A DNA stretch of 40,137 nucleotides from Clostridia bacterium. GTDB lineage: Bacteria > Bacillota > Clostridia > Oscillospirales > Acutalibacteraceae. Numbering within the stretch: the first letter of the stretch is position 1; each line of letters starts with the position of its first letter. The position numbers were made by a program, and so were the translations under genes. Below, piece by piece: positions 1-7,334 of this stretch. Where the stretch lies: contig JAFWGH010000078.1 in assembly GCA_017512465.1 (NCBI GenBank), forward strand, positions 1-40,137, given 5' to 3'. The notes below the pieces were generated by a model, which was not told the DNA's origin, did no database searches, and worked only from the letters and a program-made list of their open reading frames with translations.

Positions 1-145
1 CTAAGTAATTTTATTCGAATAAGTGATAAAATCTTTCTTGCATACTTTGTGTATGGATGAAATATTTTATCGCTTAGGCGGATGAAAGAACAACGCAAAA
101 ACCAAACCTTCTTTATGGCATGCACCCCAAGGCGCGGGATTCGTT
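1..145. other. Left-edge non-coding segment with a long hairpin
   Basis: I find no credible gene here. Bases 21-32 pair with 64-75 in a 12-bp stem with one G-T pair, and an inner CATAC/GTATG hairpin at 41-55 sits inside it. The segment lies beyond the stop of the minus-strand phosphatase gene and could be the 3' UTR of a plus-strand gene outside the window. It ends in a sequence motif (111-138) that recurs at 13521-13547. Confidence 0.4.
101..138 (+). repeat. Copy 1 of a GGCATGCACCCC-containing element
   Basis: ACCAAA at 101-106, CTTC at 108-111, then TTATGGCATGCACCCC (113-128) and GCGCGGG (132-138) match the second copy at 13496-13547 in the same order and orientation. AAAGAA (85-90) can pair with TTCTTT (109-114), much as a longer stem brackets the ACCAAA-CTTC loop in copy 2. 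This copy lacks the outer GC-rich stem and the T-tract of copy 2. I cannot assign it to a known RNA family. Confidence 0.45.
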
Positions 146-1591
146 TTACTTTCCTTTATATTCAATGCACATCATGGTAAGATCATCAAACTGCGGCGCA
201 TCGCCGACAAATTCACTAACCGTGGTGCTCACGGCTTCCAAAATCTCTTTAGGTGTCTTATCCTCTGCGGTGCGCAGCGCTTCAATCATACGTTCTGTAC
301 CGAATAATTCTTGGGAAGCATTGGTCGCTTCCGGTACCCCATCGGTATACAAAAACAGTTTAGCGCCCGGCTGCAGCTGTAAGGTATACTCTTTATAGCG
401 CACACCGTCCATCCCGCCAATAACAAGGCCGTGTTTGTCGCGCACCAGTTCAAACCTGCCGTCGGTTTGCTTAAGTGCGGGAAACTCGTGTCCCGCGTTG
501 GAAGCGGTCAGCTCGCCGGTTTCCAAATCCAAAATTCCCAGCCACATCGTAACAAACATTTCTTCGCGGTTGTTGGCGCAGATTTGGTGATTGACCGCCT
601 CTAAAGCCTCGCAGGTATCTTTTTTAATGAGTGCATAGTTTTGTACTAAGATTTTGGAAATCATCATAAACAGTGCCGCCGGCACGCCTTTGCCGGAAAC
701 ATCCGCCATGACCAGTCCCAAATGCGTATCATCCAACAAAAAGAAATCGTAGAAATCGCCGCCGACTTCCTTGGCGGGGTTCATGCTCGCATACACATCA
801 AACTCTTCTTTTTCCGGAAACGCGGGGAAGATGTTGGGCAGCATATCCGCTTGAATGGCGGATGCCATGTTTAATTCCGTTTCCATTCTGCCGCGCTCGG
901 CTTTTTCCGCTTCGAATTTTTGTGTCAGGTCTCGCATAATGACCGCAAACATATAGAAGGCGCCGGCAACGGTGGCGATGATGATAAACTGCACATCCTG
1001 CACCACGGATTGAATACCGATAGCGACAAGCGGCGCGATAATGTAAAACCACAAAGCGCGCGCAACGGATTTTGAAAAGCATTTACGAAAACGAATGAGC
1101 AAATAGATATCCAACAGCATCATGGCGATGTGTGCAAAGTTCGAGATAATATATAAGCTGCTTCTGTGATAGACATTACTATCATCAAAATAATAAAACA
1201 TTTTGGTAAACTGCGCCGCAATGAGCAAAATGGTATTGATGATTAAAATCACCAGTAAATAATACTGATAGCGCTTAATATTTTGCGGATTGGCAATCGC
1301 TAAAATAAGCGCCGAGATTAAATATGCCATAAATGCGGATGCCAAAAATTCGATAAACGTTACGACATACAGCGTGGTATGTATTCCGGCACCGGGAATA
1401 CCATCCAAAACCTGCCTTAAAAGGTGCGAAGCGATATAAAGAATAATCACGCTGAAAAAAACTTGGAAGTAGCGCGTGACTTCTTTTCTTAATTTTGCAC
1501 CGGTACTCACGGTAAAGATGTTCAGTGCGCAAATACCGATACCGATAGCGATGATAAATACATTAATCAGATTTCCTACAGTAATTGTCAT
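146..1591 (-). CDS. Membrane-anchored SpoIIE/RsbU-type PP2C serine phosphatase
   Basis: The 481-residue protein has an N-terminal half (residues 5-217) of about seven hydrophobic segments, a short charged linker (about 221-250), and a C-terminal PPM/SpoIIE phosphatase domain. Visible motifs are EVGGDFYDFF at 275-284 and ADVSGKG at 296-302, which carry metal-binding aspartates, then NAGHEFP near 365, LYTDGVPEA at 414-422 and FDDLTMM at 468-474. Such proteins dephosphorylate anti-sigma-factor antagonists or other phosphoserine proteins in response to a signal sensed by the membrane part. The ligand is not evident. The start is supported by AAAGGAGAAGC just upstream. The next gene upstream in its direction encodes a Crp/Fnr regulator 88 bp away, and the two might be co-transcribed. 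No partner anti-sigma genes are in the window. Confidence 0.9.
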   Translation of the reverse strand: MTITVGNLINVFIIAIGIGICALNIFTVSTGAKLRKEVTRYFQVFFSVIILYIASHLLRQVLDGIPGAGIHTTLYVVTFIEFLASAFMAYLISALILAIANPQNIKRYQYYLLVILIINTILLIAAQFTKMFYYFDDSNVYHRSSLYIISNFAHIAMMLLDIYLLIRFRKCFSKSVARALWFYIIAPLVAIGIQSVVQDVQFIIIATVAGAFYMFAVIMRDLTQKFEAEKAERGRMETELNMASAIQADMLPNIFPAFPEKEEFDVYASMNPAKEVGGDFYDFFLLDDTHLGLVMADVSGKGVPAALFMMISKILVQNYALIKKDTCEALEAVNHQICANNREEMFVTMWLGILDLETGELTASNAGHEFPALKQTDGRFELVRDKHGLVIGGMDGVRYKEYTLQLQPGAKLFLYTDGVPEATNASQELFGTERMIEALRTAEDKTPKEILEAVSTTVSEFVGDAPQFDDLTMMCIEYKGK

Positions 1592-1679
1592 AAGCTTCTC
1601 CTTTTTGCTTAAATTGAGTGTATGTTTATCATAATAATTTAAAAAGCTTTTTTCTCGGCTTCAATTTCATTTCAATAAC

Positions 1680-2372
1680 TTAGGCGGTGGTTCGGATGAT
1701 TTTGATTTTTTTGCCCTCCATAGTAATAACGCCATCTTTCTGCATCCTGCCGAGCTCTCTGGAAAGCGCACTGCGGTTGACCGCTAAATGCTCTGCAAGC
1801 GCGGTTTTGGAAAAGGGGAGGGTAATGTACCCCTGCTCATCCCTCTCGCAGATGCATAAAAATAAATAAATGCGATTGCGCAAGGATTTTTGCGAAAGGA
1901 TGCGCACTTTAATGCTTAAATGCATGTTTTTAAGCTTTAAATTATGGATGTAATTTGCGCTGAGAATAGCAGCGAGCTCGCGGTGTTCTCCAAACTGCTC
2001 GGGATGGTAGAGAATCGATAAATCCATAAACAGAATATCGCATTCATTCATCGCGATTACTTCCACCGGACTTTCTTTCAGACCGAGATCGGCAGTGTAT
2101 TCACCGAATAGCTGCCCGCATGAAAAGCGGTTCACGGCAACACGCTCATAATCCGCATTGTATAAGTAGATTTCCACTTCACCGCTCAGCACCAATCCGA
2201 CACTTTGATAGGTGCTGTCAATGTGCGCGATGGTTTCATCTTTGTAATAGTGTTTGATGTTGCCGTTTAAAAACGCAATGACCGCATCATAATTCTCTCG
2301 GGGAATATTCTCAAAGAGAATGCATTTTTTGAGCGCTTCGGTATATGATTTTTTTGAAATAACAGACTGCAT
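1680..2372 (-). CDS. Crp/Fnr-family transcriptional regulator
   Basis: The 230-residue protein has an N-terminal cyclic-nucleotide-like beta roll (about 15-120), a dimerisation helix (about 130-160) and a C-terminal winged helix. The recognition region is FSKTALAEHLAVNRSALSRE (187-206), typical of this family. It lacks the N-terminal cysteine cluster of Fnr; its cysteines are scattered (17, 85, 111, 173, 175), so the signal may be haem, a small molecule or something else. An AGGTGA box precedes the ATG. A perfect 16-bp dyad at 2425-2440 lies where a class II activator would bind its own promoter. The divergent neighbour is a redox cassette, and the same dyad precedes the DUF438 gene at 11911. 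Redox or nitrosative control is my inference. Confidence 0.9.
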   Translation of the reverse strand: MQSVISKKSYTEALKKCILFENIPRENYDAVIAFLNGNIKHYYKDETIAHIDSTYQSVGLVLSGEVEIYLYNADYERVAVNRFSCGQLFGEYTADLGLKESPVEVIAMNECDILFMDLSILYHPEQFGEHRELAAILSANYIHNLKLKNMHLSIKVRILSQKSLRNRIYLFLCICERDEQGYITLPFSKTALAEHLAVNRSALSRELGRMQKDGVITMEGKKIKIIRTTA

Positions 2373-2398
2373 CGCTTCACCTGTATGAATTTAAAATC

Positions 2399-2440
2399 AG
2401 TATACTGCTATAGTACCATAATTATGTTGCTAATGCAACA
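2399..2440 (-). promoter_or_regulatory. Crp/Fnr-type dyad and -10 box of the regulator gene
   Basis: TGTTGC-TAAT-GCAACA at 2425-2440 is a perfect inverted repeat. On the minus strand a TATACT (-10) lies at 2404-2399 with no good -35 hexamer. The dyad centre (2432.5) falls about 40.5 bp upstream of the predicted start near 2392, which is the class II activator position, so autoactivation is likely. The same dyad is about 76 bp upstream of the divergent promoter's start. Confidence 0.6.
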
Positions 2441-2473
2441 AGATGGCAGCATAAAACCTGTTCGCTATAATTA

Positions 2474-2502
2474 TTGACATCACTTACCAAAACGGATACA
2501 AT
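2474..2502 (+). promoter_or_regulatory. Sigma-A promoter of the TlpA/NapH-like cassette
   Basis: TTGACA at 2474-2479 and TACAAT at 2497-2502 are separated by 17 bp, which predicts transcription from about 2509, 26 bp before the lipoprotein ATG. The strong hexamers suggest that basal activity does not need the upstream dyad at 2425-2440. Confidence 0.7.
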
Positions 2503-2534
2503 AGAGCTATATAATAGAAAAGGGAAAAAAACAG

Positions 2535-3107
2535 ATGAATCGATTTAAAGCAGCAATCAGCCTTATCTTGGTCTGTGCCATGCTGTTTGTTGTCGGCGCG
2601 TGCGCAAAAAAGCAAACGGAAACCACTGTTTCAGCAAATAAAGTCGAAAAATCTGCCGCACTTGAGGAGCAAACACCGATTCCGCAAGGTGCGGCGGAGG
2701 GGGAGCGCGCCCCGGATTTTATCGCGCACTTGACAAACGGCGACACGTTTCGGCTCAGCGAGCATGAGGATGAAGTGATTTTGCTCAATTTCTGGGCAAC
2801 TTGGTGTCCGCCCTGCGTGGGCGAATTGCCGGAGCTGGAAAAGCTTTATAAAGATAATATGGATGGGGTGCAGATTCTCACTGTCAACTGCGGGGAGAGT
2901 GAAAGCGTGGTGGATGACTTTTTAAAGGAAAACAGTTATTCACTGCCTGTCTCTTATGATACAAACAACACCATTTCTTTCCTGTATTCGGCACAAGGTA
3001 TTCCCTATACCTTAATTATCAGCGGCGGTATCGTGCAAAAAGCATTTATAGGTGTGCCGCAACACCCTTATGAAGCATATAAGGGAGCCATTGAGGAGTG
3101 CATGTAA
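2535..3107 (+). CDS. TlpA-like thioredoxin-fold lipoprotein
   Basis: The 190-residue protein starts with a lipoprotein signal peptide whose lipobox VVGAC ends at Cys23, followed by a low-complexity linker to about residue 55. The TlpA/ResA-type thioredoxin fold follows, with the active site WATWCPPC (Cys91 and Cys94) and the cis-Pro region GIPYTLII near the C terminus. It should sit on the outer face of the membrane and reduce or exchange disulfides. Its stop overlaps the next ATG by one base, so it is translationally coupled to the small CXXC protein and then to the polyferredoxin, a plausible electron donor. AAAAGGGAAAA is the ribosome binding site. Confidence 0.9.
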   Translation: MNRFKAAISLILVCAMLFVVGACAKKQTETTVSANKVEKSAALEEQTPIPQGAAEGERAPDFIAHLTNGDTFRLSEHEDEVILLNFWATWCPPCVGELPELEKLYKDNMDGVQILTVNCGESESVVDDFLKENSYSLPVSYDTNNTISFLYSAQGIPYTLIISGGIVQKAFIGVPQHPYEAYKGAIEECM

Positions 3108-3256
3108 TGAAGTATGAAAAAGTAAAGCAAATTTTATTTTGCGTATTGCTGCTTGCAGCCGTCGGCTCCTTGGTCTTCGGACTTTTTGACGGCGGCTTTG
3201 CAGATGTGCTGCAAAAAGCGCGCATGATTTGCTTTGAGTGTATCGGAATCGGGTGA
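3107..3256 (+). CDS. Small CXXC membrane protein, CD1871A-like
   Basis: This 49-residue ORF begins in the TAATG overlap with the lipoprotein stop. It has one hydrophobic helix (about residues 8-27), a short polar stretch, and a C-terminal CFECIGIG. The CXXC followed by IGIG matches my recollection of the CD1871A family of small CXXC proteins, which accompany TlpA-like and 4Fe-4S proteins in Clostridia. Coupling on both sides (one-base overlap before, two-base gap after) argues that it is real. A role as a thiol relay between the polyferredoxin and TlpA is inference. Confidence 0.8.
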   Translation: MKYEKVKQILFCVLLLAAVGSLVFGLFDGGFADVLQKARMICFECIGIG

Positions 3257-3258
3257 GC

Positions 3259-4131
3259 ATGAAAAAAGAAGGAAGCAAAAGAAAGCACCTGAGTGTGAGA
3301 AGGTATACCCAACTGCTTGCCGCTGTGATGTATAATTGCAACCTTCCGGGCTTTTGGAAGGGTGAAATATATCAGGGTGATATTAAAGGCGTTTGTGTGC
3401 CGGGATTAAACTGTTATTCCTGTCCCGGTGCGGTTGTCGCCTGCCCTTTGGGCAGCCTGCAGTCCGGCTTGGCATCTTTTCGCTATAAAATACCCTTTTA
3501 TGTGATTGGTACACTGCTCTTATTCGGTTTGCTTTGCGGCAGGCTGATATGCGGCTTTTTATGCCCGTTTGGCTTTTTGCAGGAGTTATTATATAAAATA
3601 CCGGGTAAAAAAATAAAAAAAAGCAAGTTCACAAGAGCGCTTTCCAAATTAAAATATATTGTATTACTGGCGTTTGTGATTGTGATTCCGCTCGTGAAAT
3701 TTGTGCCCGCGTTTTGTAAATACATCTGTCCCGCAGGCACACTTGCAGGCGGGATTCCCTTAGTGATACAAAATGAAACACTGCGCGAAATGGTCGGCGC
3801 TTTGTTTTCATGGAAAGTGTTTGTGCTCGCTGCGGTGTTGCTTGTTTGCATTTTTTGCTACCGTGCATTTTGCCGCTTTCTTTGTCCGCTCGGTGCGCTG
3901 TATTCCTTTTTTAACCCGATTGCCTTTTTCGGCATTAAGGTGGATGAAAGTAAATGCACGCATTGTAAAACCTGCGTGCATCAGTGCAAAATGGATGTCA
4001 AAAAGGTTTGCGACGGGGAGTGTATTCAGTGCGGTGAATGTAAAAAGCACTGCCCGCATCAGGCGATATCCTTCGGGTATAAGGGTATTATAAAACCGCC
4101 GGCAAAAAAGGAAGAAAGCATTAGCAGATAG
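3259..4131 (+). CDS. NapH-like membrane 4Fe-4S binding protein
   Basis: The 290-residue protein has several membrane segments (about 80-100, 133-150, 187-202), repeated CXXXCP motifs at 98-102, 153-157 and 205-209, and an N-terminal cysteine group (46, 52, 55, 62). Its C-terminal domain carries two 4Fe-4S ferredoxin motifs, at cysteines 233/236/239/243 and 255/258/261/265. This is the NapH/YccM-type polyferredoxin architecture, which moves electrons across or along the membrane. The ATG at 3259 is preferred: the reading frame extends upstream to 3238 but that part overlaps the CXXC gene, and GGGTGAG lies just before the ATG. No quinol or nitrate reductase partner is encoded nearby, so the TlpA protein is the likeliest recipient. 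Confidence 0.88.
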   Translation: MKKEGSKRKHLSVRRYTQLLAAVMYNCNLPGFWKGEIYQGDIKGVCVPGLNCYSCPGAVVACPLGSLQSGLASFRYKIPFYVIGTLLLFGLLCGRLICGFLCPFGFLQELLYKIPGKKIKKSKFTRALSKLKYIVLLAFVIVIPLVKFVPAFCKYICPAGTLAGGIPLVIQNETLREMVGALFSWKVFVLAAVLLVCIFCYRAFCRFLCPLGALYSFFNPIAFFGIKVDESKCTHCKTCVHQCKMDVKKVCDGECIQCGECKKHCPHQAISFGYKGIIKPPAKKEESISR

Positions 4132-4575
4132 CGAATAGCGGGTAGCATATTAGCCGTTAGCGAGTGGGCGGGATGCTTGGAGCGCACGCCGGACCCTCTG
4201 TCACGCTACGCGCGACGTCTCCTAACCGGAGCCCGTACCCTCTGTCACTTCGTGACATCTCCCTGCACTGCAGGGAGTCACCCCGGCAGGGAGCGCCCGC
4301 ACCCGTTACGCTACGCTCTGTTTTGTAGGGGGAGGGTCTCTGCGCCCTCCCGCGGACAGGCACGGAGACCTGTCCCTACTTGTTTAGCAGTCAGCAGTCG
4401 GCAGCCGGCAGTCAGCCAAGGGCGACACATTCGCGCTTGTTCCGCTTCGCTCTATAAGATTCCTCGGCTTGCGCTCGGAATGACAAACCCATTGTCATCT
4501 CGACTTTCCGTTTTTGTCATCTCGACCGCAGCGGAGAGATCTTAACAGAAAACTGAACACTGAAAACTGAATACT
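4132..4575. repeat. Intergenic island of mini-hairpins and short-word repeats
   Basis: No gene is seen. From left to right there are TAGC-word repeats (4120-4162) and two copies, in reverse orientation, of a hairpin repeat shared with 20693-21090 (4193-4222 and 4236-4277). Next come a GC-rich word at 4296-4319 that recurs with two mismatches at 37200-37223, GGAGGG/CCCTCC and GGACAGG/CCTGTCC hairpins (about 4330-4377) and CAGTC/GGCAG words (4388-4415). The island ends with a CTCGGAATGACA / TCATCTCGAC type dispersed repeat (4463-4542) and ACTGAA words (4549-4571). Short frames inside are repeat artefacts. Confidence 0.7.
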
Positions 4576-4612
4576 AAAAGGGGTTGTCTCAATCGATAAG
4601 ACAACCCCTTTT
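4576..4612. terminator. Bidirectional intrinsic terminator
   Basis: AAAAGGGGTTGTCT (4576-4589) pairs perfectly with AGACAACCCCTTTT (4599-4612), giving a 14-bp stem, a 9-nt loop and U-tracts in both directions. It lies immediately beyond the stop of the minus-strand dockerin gene and can also stop transcripts from the plus-strand redox cassette. Confidence 0.85.
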
Positions 4613-4618
4613 TGATGG

Positions 4619-6508
4619 CTATTGCATACTATATTGTATGGTTTTTGCACTTTGTGCAAAATTATCTGCCAGCAGCACGATGCCGATATCTTCTATATTT
4701 ACAGTGCCGTCACCATTTATATCTTCATCTGCCCCCATGGCGAATTGTCCGAATACTTCCAGGCGCAGCATTATACTTAGGTCGGCAAGGTCAACCACAT
4801 TATCTGCATTGATATCACCTGCACAGAGCGGCTCGCTGTTGATTGCCGCACTTGCCACGCGCAGCGCGCTATCACTTTCAAACACGATGCCTTCCAAGCT
4901 CAGTGACAATAGCCCGTGTCCGCTTAAGCGCATACTGTATTCCCCATGCGGCACGCCGCGAAATACAAAGACACCGTTGCTGTCTTTTTCTAAGCTCTTT
5001 TGCGCAATCACCCTGTCCTCTTGCAGCAGCGTTACCGTAACCGCTTTTGCCTGCCTGCTCATATCCACCGCACCGAAAAGTGTATTGGTGGTATGAGAGA
5101 AGGTGGCACCGGACTCTGTATCAATCGTTTCGCAGCGGCTGCAAGTGTAATAGTATTCCGGTTCATCCGCAAAATCGGGAACGAGTGTATCGTCGCTTTC
5201 TATTTTTAGTGTAAAATCATGCCCCGGCTTGGGCAAAGACTGTGCATTTTTCGCACCGCAAATACTGCAAGTGTATGTGGCGGAGCCTGCATGTGTGCAA
5301 TCGGGTTGAGTGATGGCGCTTTGTATATATGTGTGCTCGACGGCGGGCAGCTGTGCGGAAGCGGTGATATTTAAAGTGGAACCGATATCTACTGCGCTGA
5401 CTCTGTCCATAACATAGGATGCACTGTCATAATACTTTTTTGCACCTGATTCATACACCGATAATAAGTACAGCTTGTTGCTCGAAACAGCGGTGCAAAT
5501 ATCCTCCATCATATTCGGCATACTCAACTGCTTGATATTGGTGTTTTTGTGCACAAATTTTGTCACACCGGTAGAAGCCTGTGTGCCCTGACCATAGCCG
5601 GCATCGCTGCCCCACTCGCTTTGATTGATTTTATAAAAGCGCATGGTGGAAGCATTATTTCTGCCGTAAGACATGGAACACGCAAGGTAGGTGTTGCCGC
5701 TGCTGTCCTTAAAAAAGCTCGCGCCCTGTGTTTTGCAGGGAACCGTCATCACCTTTTTTAATACCGGTGTGCTCAAATCGCTTAAATCCACACCGAAAAA
5801 GTAGGATTCTCCGCTTGCGCGGTAAGGGTAATCGCTCTGTTGCGTATCCAGCGAAAACTCGCCGAACCAAAACAGCCCGTTAAAATAAGTGCAAAACGAG
5901 CAGGAGGAAAACACATTGCTGCTGTCCGCATAATCGCCGACATTCATGGCGCACAGAGCGCTGTTGACGGCAATGCGGCTTTTTTGTATCGTAACCGTGT
6001 TGCTCGCCTGCTCAAGGGCAGTGGCAATACTGTCTAACCCGATATAATAAATGCTTAAGCCGGATACAAGGTATAAGTACCTGTTATCGCTCGCCACACC
6101 GCCTGCGTGACCGGTGTAGTTTTCTATTTCAAGCGTTCTTTCGTACTTGCCTGTAGCGGAGAGCACAAACACAACCGTGTTTTGCTTGGACTCGGAATAG
6201 GCACTCATATAAATCTTTTTTGTATGATTGTTGTAAGTAATGCCTTGCGGGATATAATCCGCAAAAAAGCCCGTGCTTACTTTTACCCCTCCGGTGGTGC
6301 CGTTACCGATACCGGGAATGGCAAATTGCAAAGTATCGTATTTTACTGCCTTATAATCTGTATACTTGTTCACGGCAGAGGTGTATTTTGAAGGGTATAA
6401 ATAAGATTGGGTTGTGGTATCATTTGCCGCTTCGGCACCGATAAGCTCCATGCCTGAGAGCATGCATACCGTTATAATAATACAGAGTATTTTTTGAATG
6501 CGCTTCAC
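4619..6508 (-). CDS. Secreted dockerin-containing protein
   Basis: From the GTG at 6508 the product is 629 residues; the frame continues to another GTG at 6532, but AAGGTGAG lies four bases before 6508, which starts exactly at a normal signal peptide. The body (about residues 30-400) is rich in aromatic/glycine strands and looks like a beta-propeller-type domain, unassigned. A cysteine module with CTHAG, TYTCSICG and YYTCSRCE follows. The C terminus (about 561-612) is a type I dockerin with two calcium loops, DINADNVVDLAD and DINGDGTVNIED. Dockerins bind cohesins, so the protein probably attaches to a scaffold or the cell surface. No cohesin or glycosidase domain is visible here. Confidence 0.85.
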   Translation of the reverse strand: MKRIQKILCIIITVCMLSGMELIGAEAANDTTTQSYLYPSKYTSAVNKYTDYKAVKYDTLQFAIPGIGNGTTGGVKVSTGFFADYIPQGITYNNHTKKIYMSAYSESKQNTVVFVLSATGKYERTLEIENYTGHAGGVASDNRYLYLVSGLSIYYIGLDSIATALEQASNTVTIQKSRIAVNSALCAMNVGDYADSSNVFSSCSFCTYFNGLFWFGEFSLDTQQSDYPYRASGESYFFGVDLSDLSTPVLKKVMTVPCKTQGASFFKDSSGNTYLACSMSYGRNNASTMRFYKINQSEWGSDAGYGQGTQASTGVTKFVHKNTNIKQLSMPNMMEDICTAVSSNKLYLLSVYESGAKKYYDSASYVMDRVSAVDIGSTLNITASAQLPAVEHTYIQSAITQPDCTHAGSATYTCSICGAKNAQSLPKPGHDFTLKIESDDTLVPDFADEPEYYYTCSRCETIDTESGATFSHTTNTLFGAVDMSRQAKAVTVTLLQEDRVIAQKSLEKDSNGVFVFRGVPHGEYSMRLSGHGLLSLSLEGIVFESDSALRVASAAINSEPLCAGDINADNVVDLADLSIMLRLEVFGQFAMGADEDINGDGTVNIEDIGIVLLADNFAQSAKTIQYSMQ

Positions 6509-6699
6509 TTTTCTCACCTTCTTTGCACGCACTGCCGCATTATGTATAATATATTTTTATAACTATATTCTAACATGAAGCAGCGATGCCTTGCAAGTCT
6601 TTTCGGTGTGAATTTGCCGCGCGTCCACCGCACCATACGCTTGCAAAAGCGGCGGCAAGCTGATATAAGGTGCATAAGAAATGCCTGATGGGGGATTAG

Positions 6700-7221
6700 A
6701 TGGATAGAGAAAAACTGTATGAAGAATTAAAAGATTGTCCCAAAGAGGATTTGGAGCTGATTGTATCCGAGCAGCAAGATCTGTATACGCCTGAAGAGAT
6801 GGACTTTATTCGGGAATTGATTCAACAAGTGGCGCAAGAGGATAACACACAAGAGGAAGATGATTTTATTGAAGAACTTCCCGAAGAAATCACCTGCCCG
6901 TAGTGCCTTGGCGTGAACCCCTTTTCAAACGATACATGCTGCTTTTGTAATTATAAATTGGATAAAAGTAAATACTATGTGATAAATTATGAGCAGGAAG
7001 AAGAGGAAGAGGAGGAAGGTAGCTCTTATACATTTCAGTATGTGATCAGTTTTCTCATCCCTCTGATCGGATACATTCTTGGTGCCATCCTGCTTTCTAA
7101 GGAGGATGCGGAGCAACGATCGGTGGGCAAAAAATGTATCATTCTCGGCATTTGTGCTACACTCTTAGGCGGTGTATTATATGTGCTTGCCGCACTGATT
7201 TTCCCTTTGTGGCTGTTTTAG
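6700..7221 (+). pseudogene. Zinc-ribbon membrane protein interrupted by an in-frame TAG
   Basis: The frame opens at ATG 6700 after GGGGGAT and encodes an acidic helical region of 67 residues ending EEITCP. A TAG at 6901-6903 interrupts it, and the same frame continues for 105 codons with CLGVNPFSNDTCCFCNYKL, an acidic run, and two hydrophobic segments to TAG 7221. If the TAG is read as one residue, the result is a 173-residue protein with a CPxC...CCFC zinc ribbon in the middle, and the TAG occupies the x of CPxC. A downstream GTG at 6913 could start the second half but would drop the first two cysteines. A nonsense mutation is simplest; TAG serves as an ordinary stop in several nearby genes. 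Confidence 0.65.
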
Positions 7222-7234
7222 ATTTAGTAAATGG

Positions 7235-7275
7235 AAAGGGGCTGTCTCAATGGTTTTCGTTGAGACAGCCCCTTT
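7235..7275. terminator. Bidirectional intrinsic terminator
   Basis: AAAGGGGCTGTCTCAA (7235-7250) pairs with TTGAGACAGCCCCTTT (7260-7275), a perfect 16-bp stem with a 9-nt loop, directly after the zinc-ribbon gene. Its GGGG(C/T)TGTCTCAA arm resembles the terminator at 4576-4612. Confidence 0.85.
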
Positions 7276-7293
7276 TAATATGCTAATAGGCTG

Positions 7294-7334
7294 AATTAAA
7301 ACAACCCGTTTTTGTGAAACGGGTTGTTTTAATT
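7294..7334 (-). terminator. Terminator of the Rrf2-family gene
   Basis: Bases 7294-7311 and 7317-7334 form a perfect 18-bp stem with the loop TTGTG. The core arms are ACAACCCG/CGGGTTGT, flanked by A- and T-runs. The right arm runs into the stop codon (7335-7333) of the minus-strand regulator, so gene and terminator are fused. Confidence 0.85.

Noticed and set aside
4157..4545. Short frames on both strands in the 4132-4575 island
   Set aside because: They are translations of hairpin repeats (low complexity, Arg/Ser/Pro rich) with no start signals.
6700..7221. Reassignment of TAG to an amino acid in this organism
   Set aside because: TAG is the normal stop of the NapH-like gene, DUF438 gene, rplB, rpsH, rpsE, map and infA in this window.
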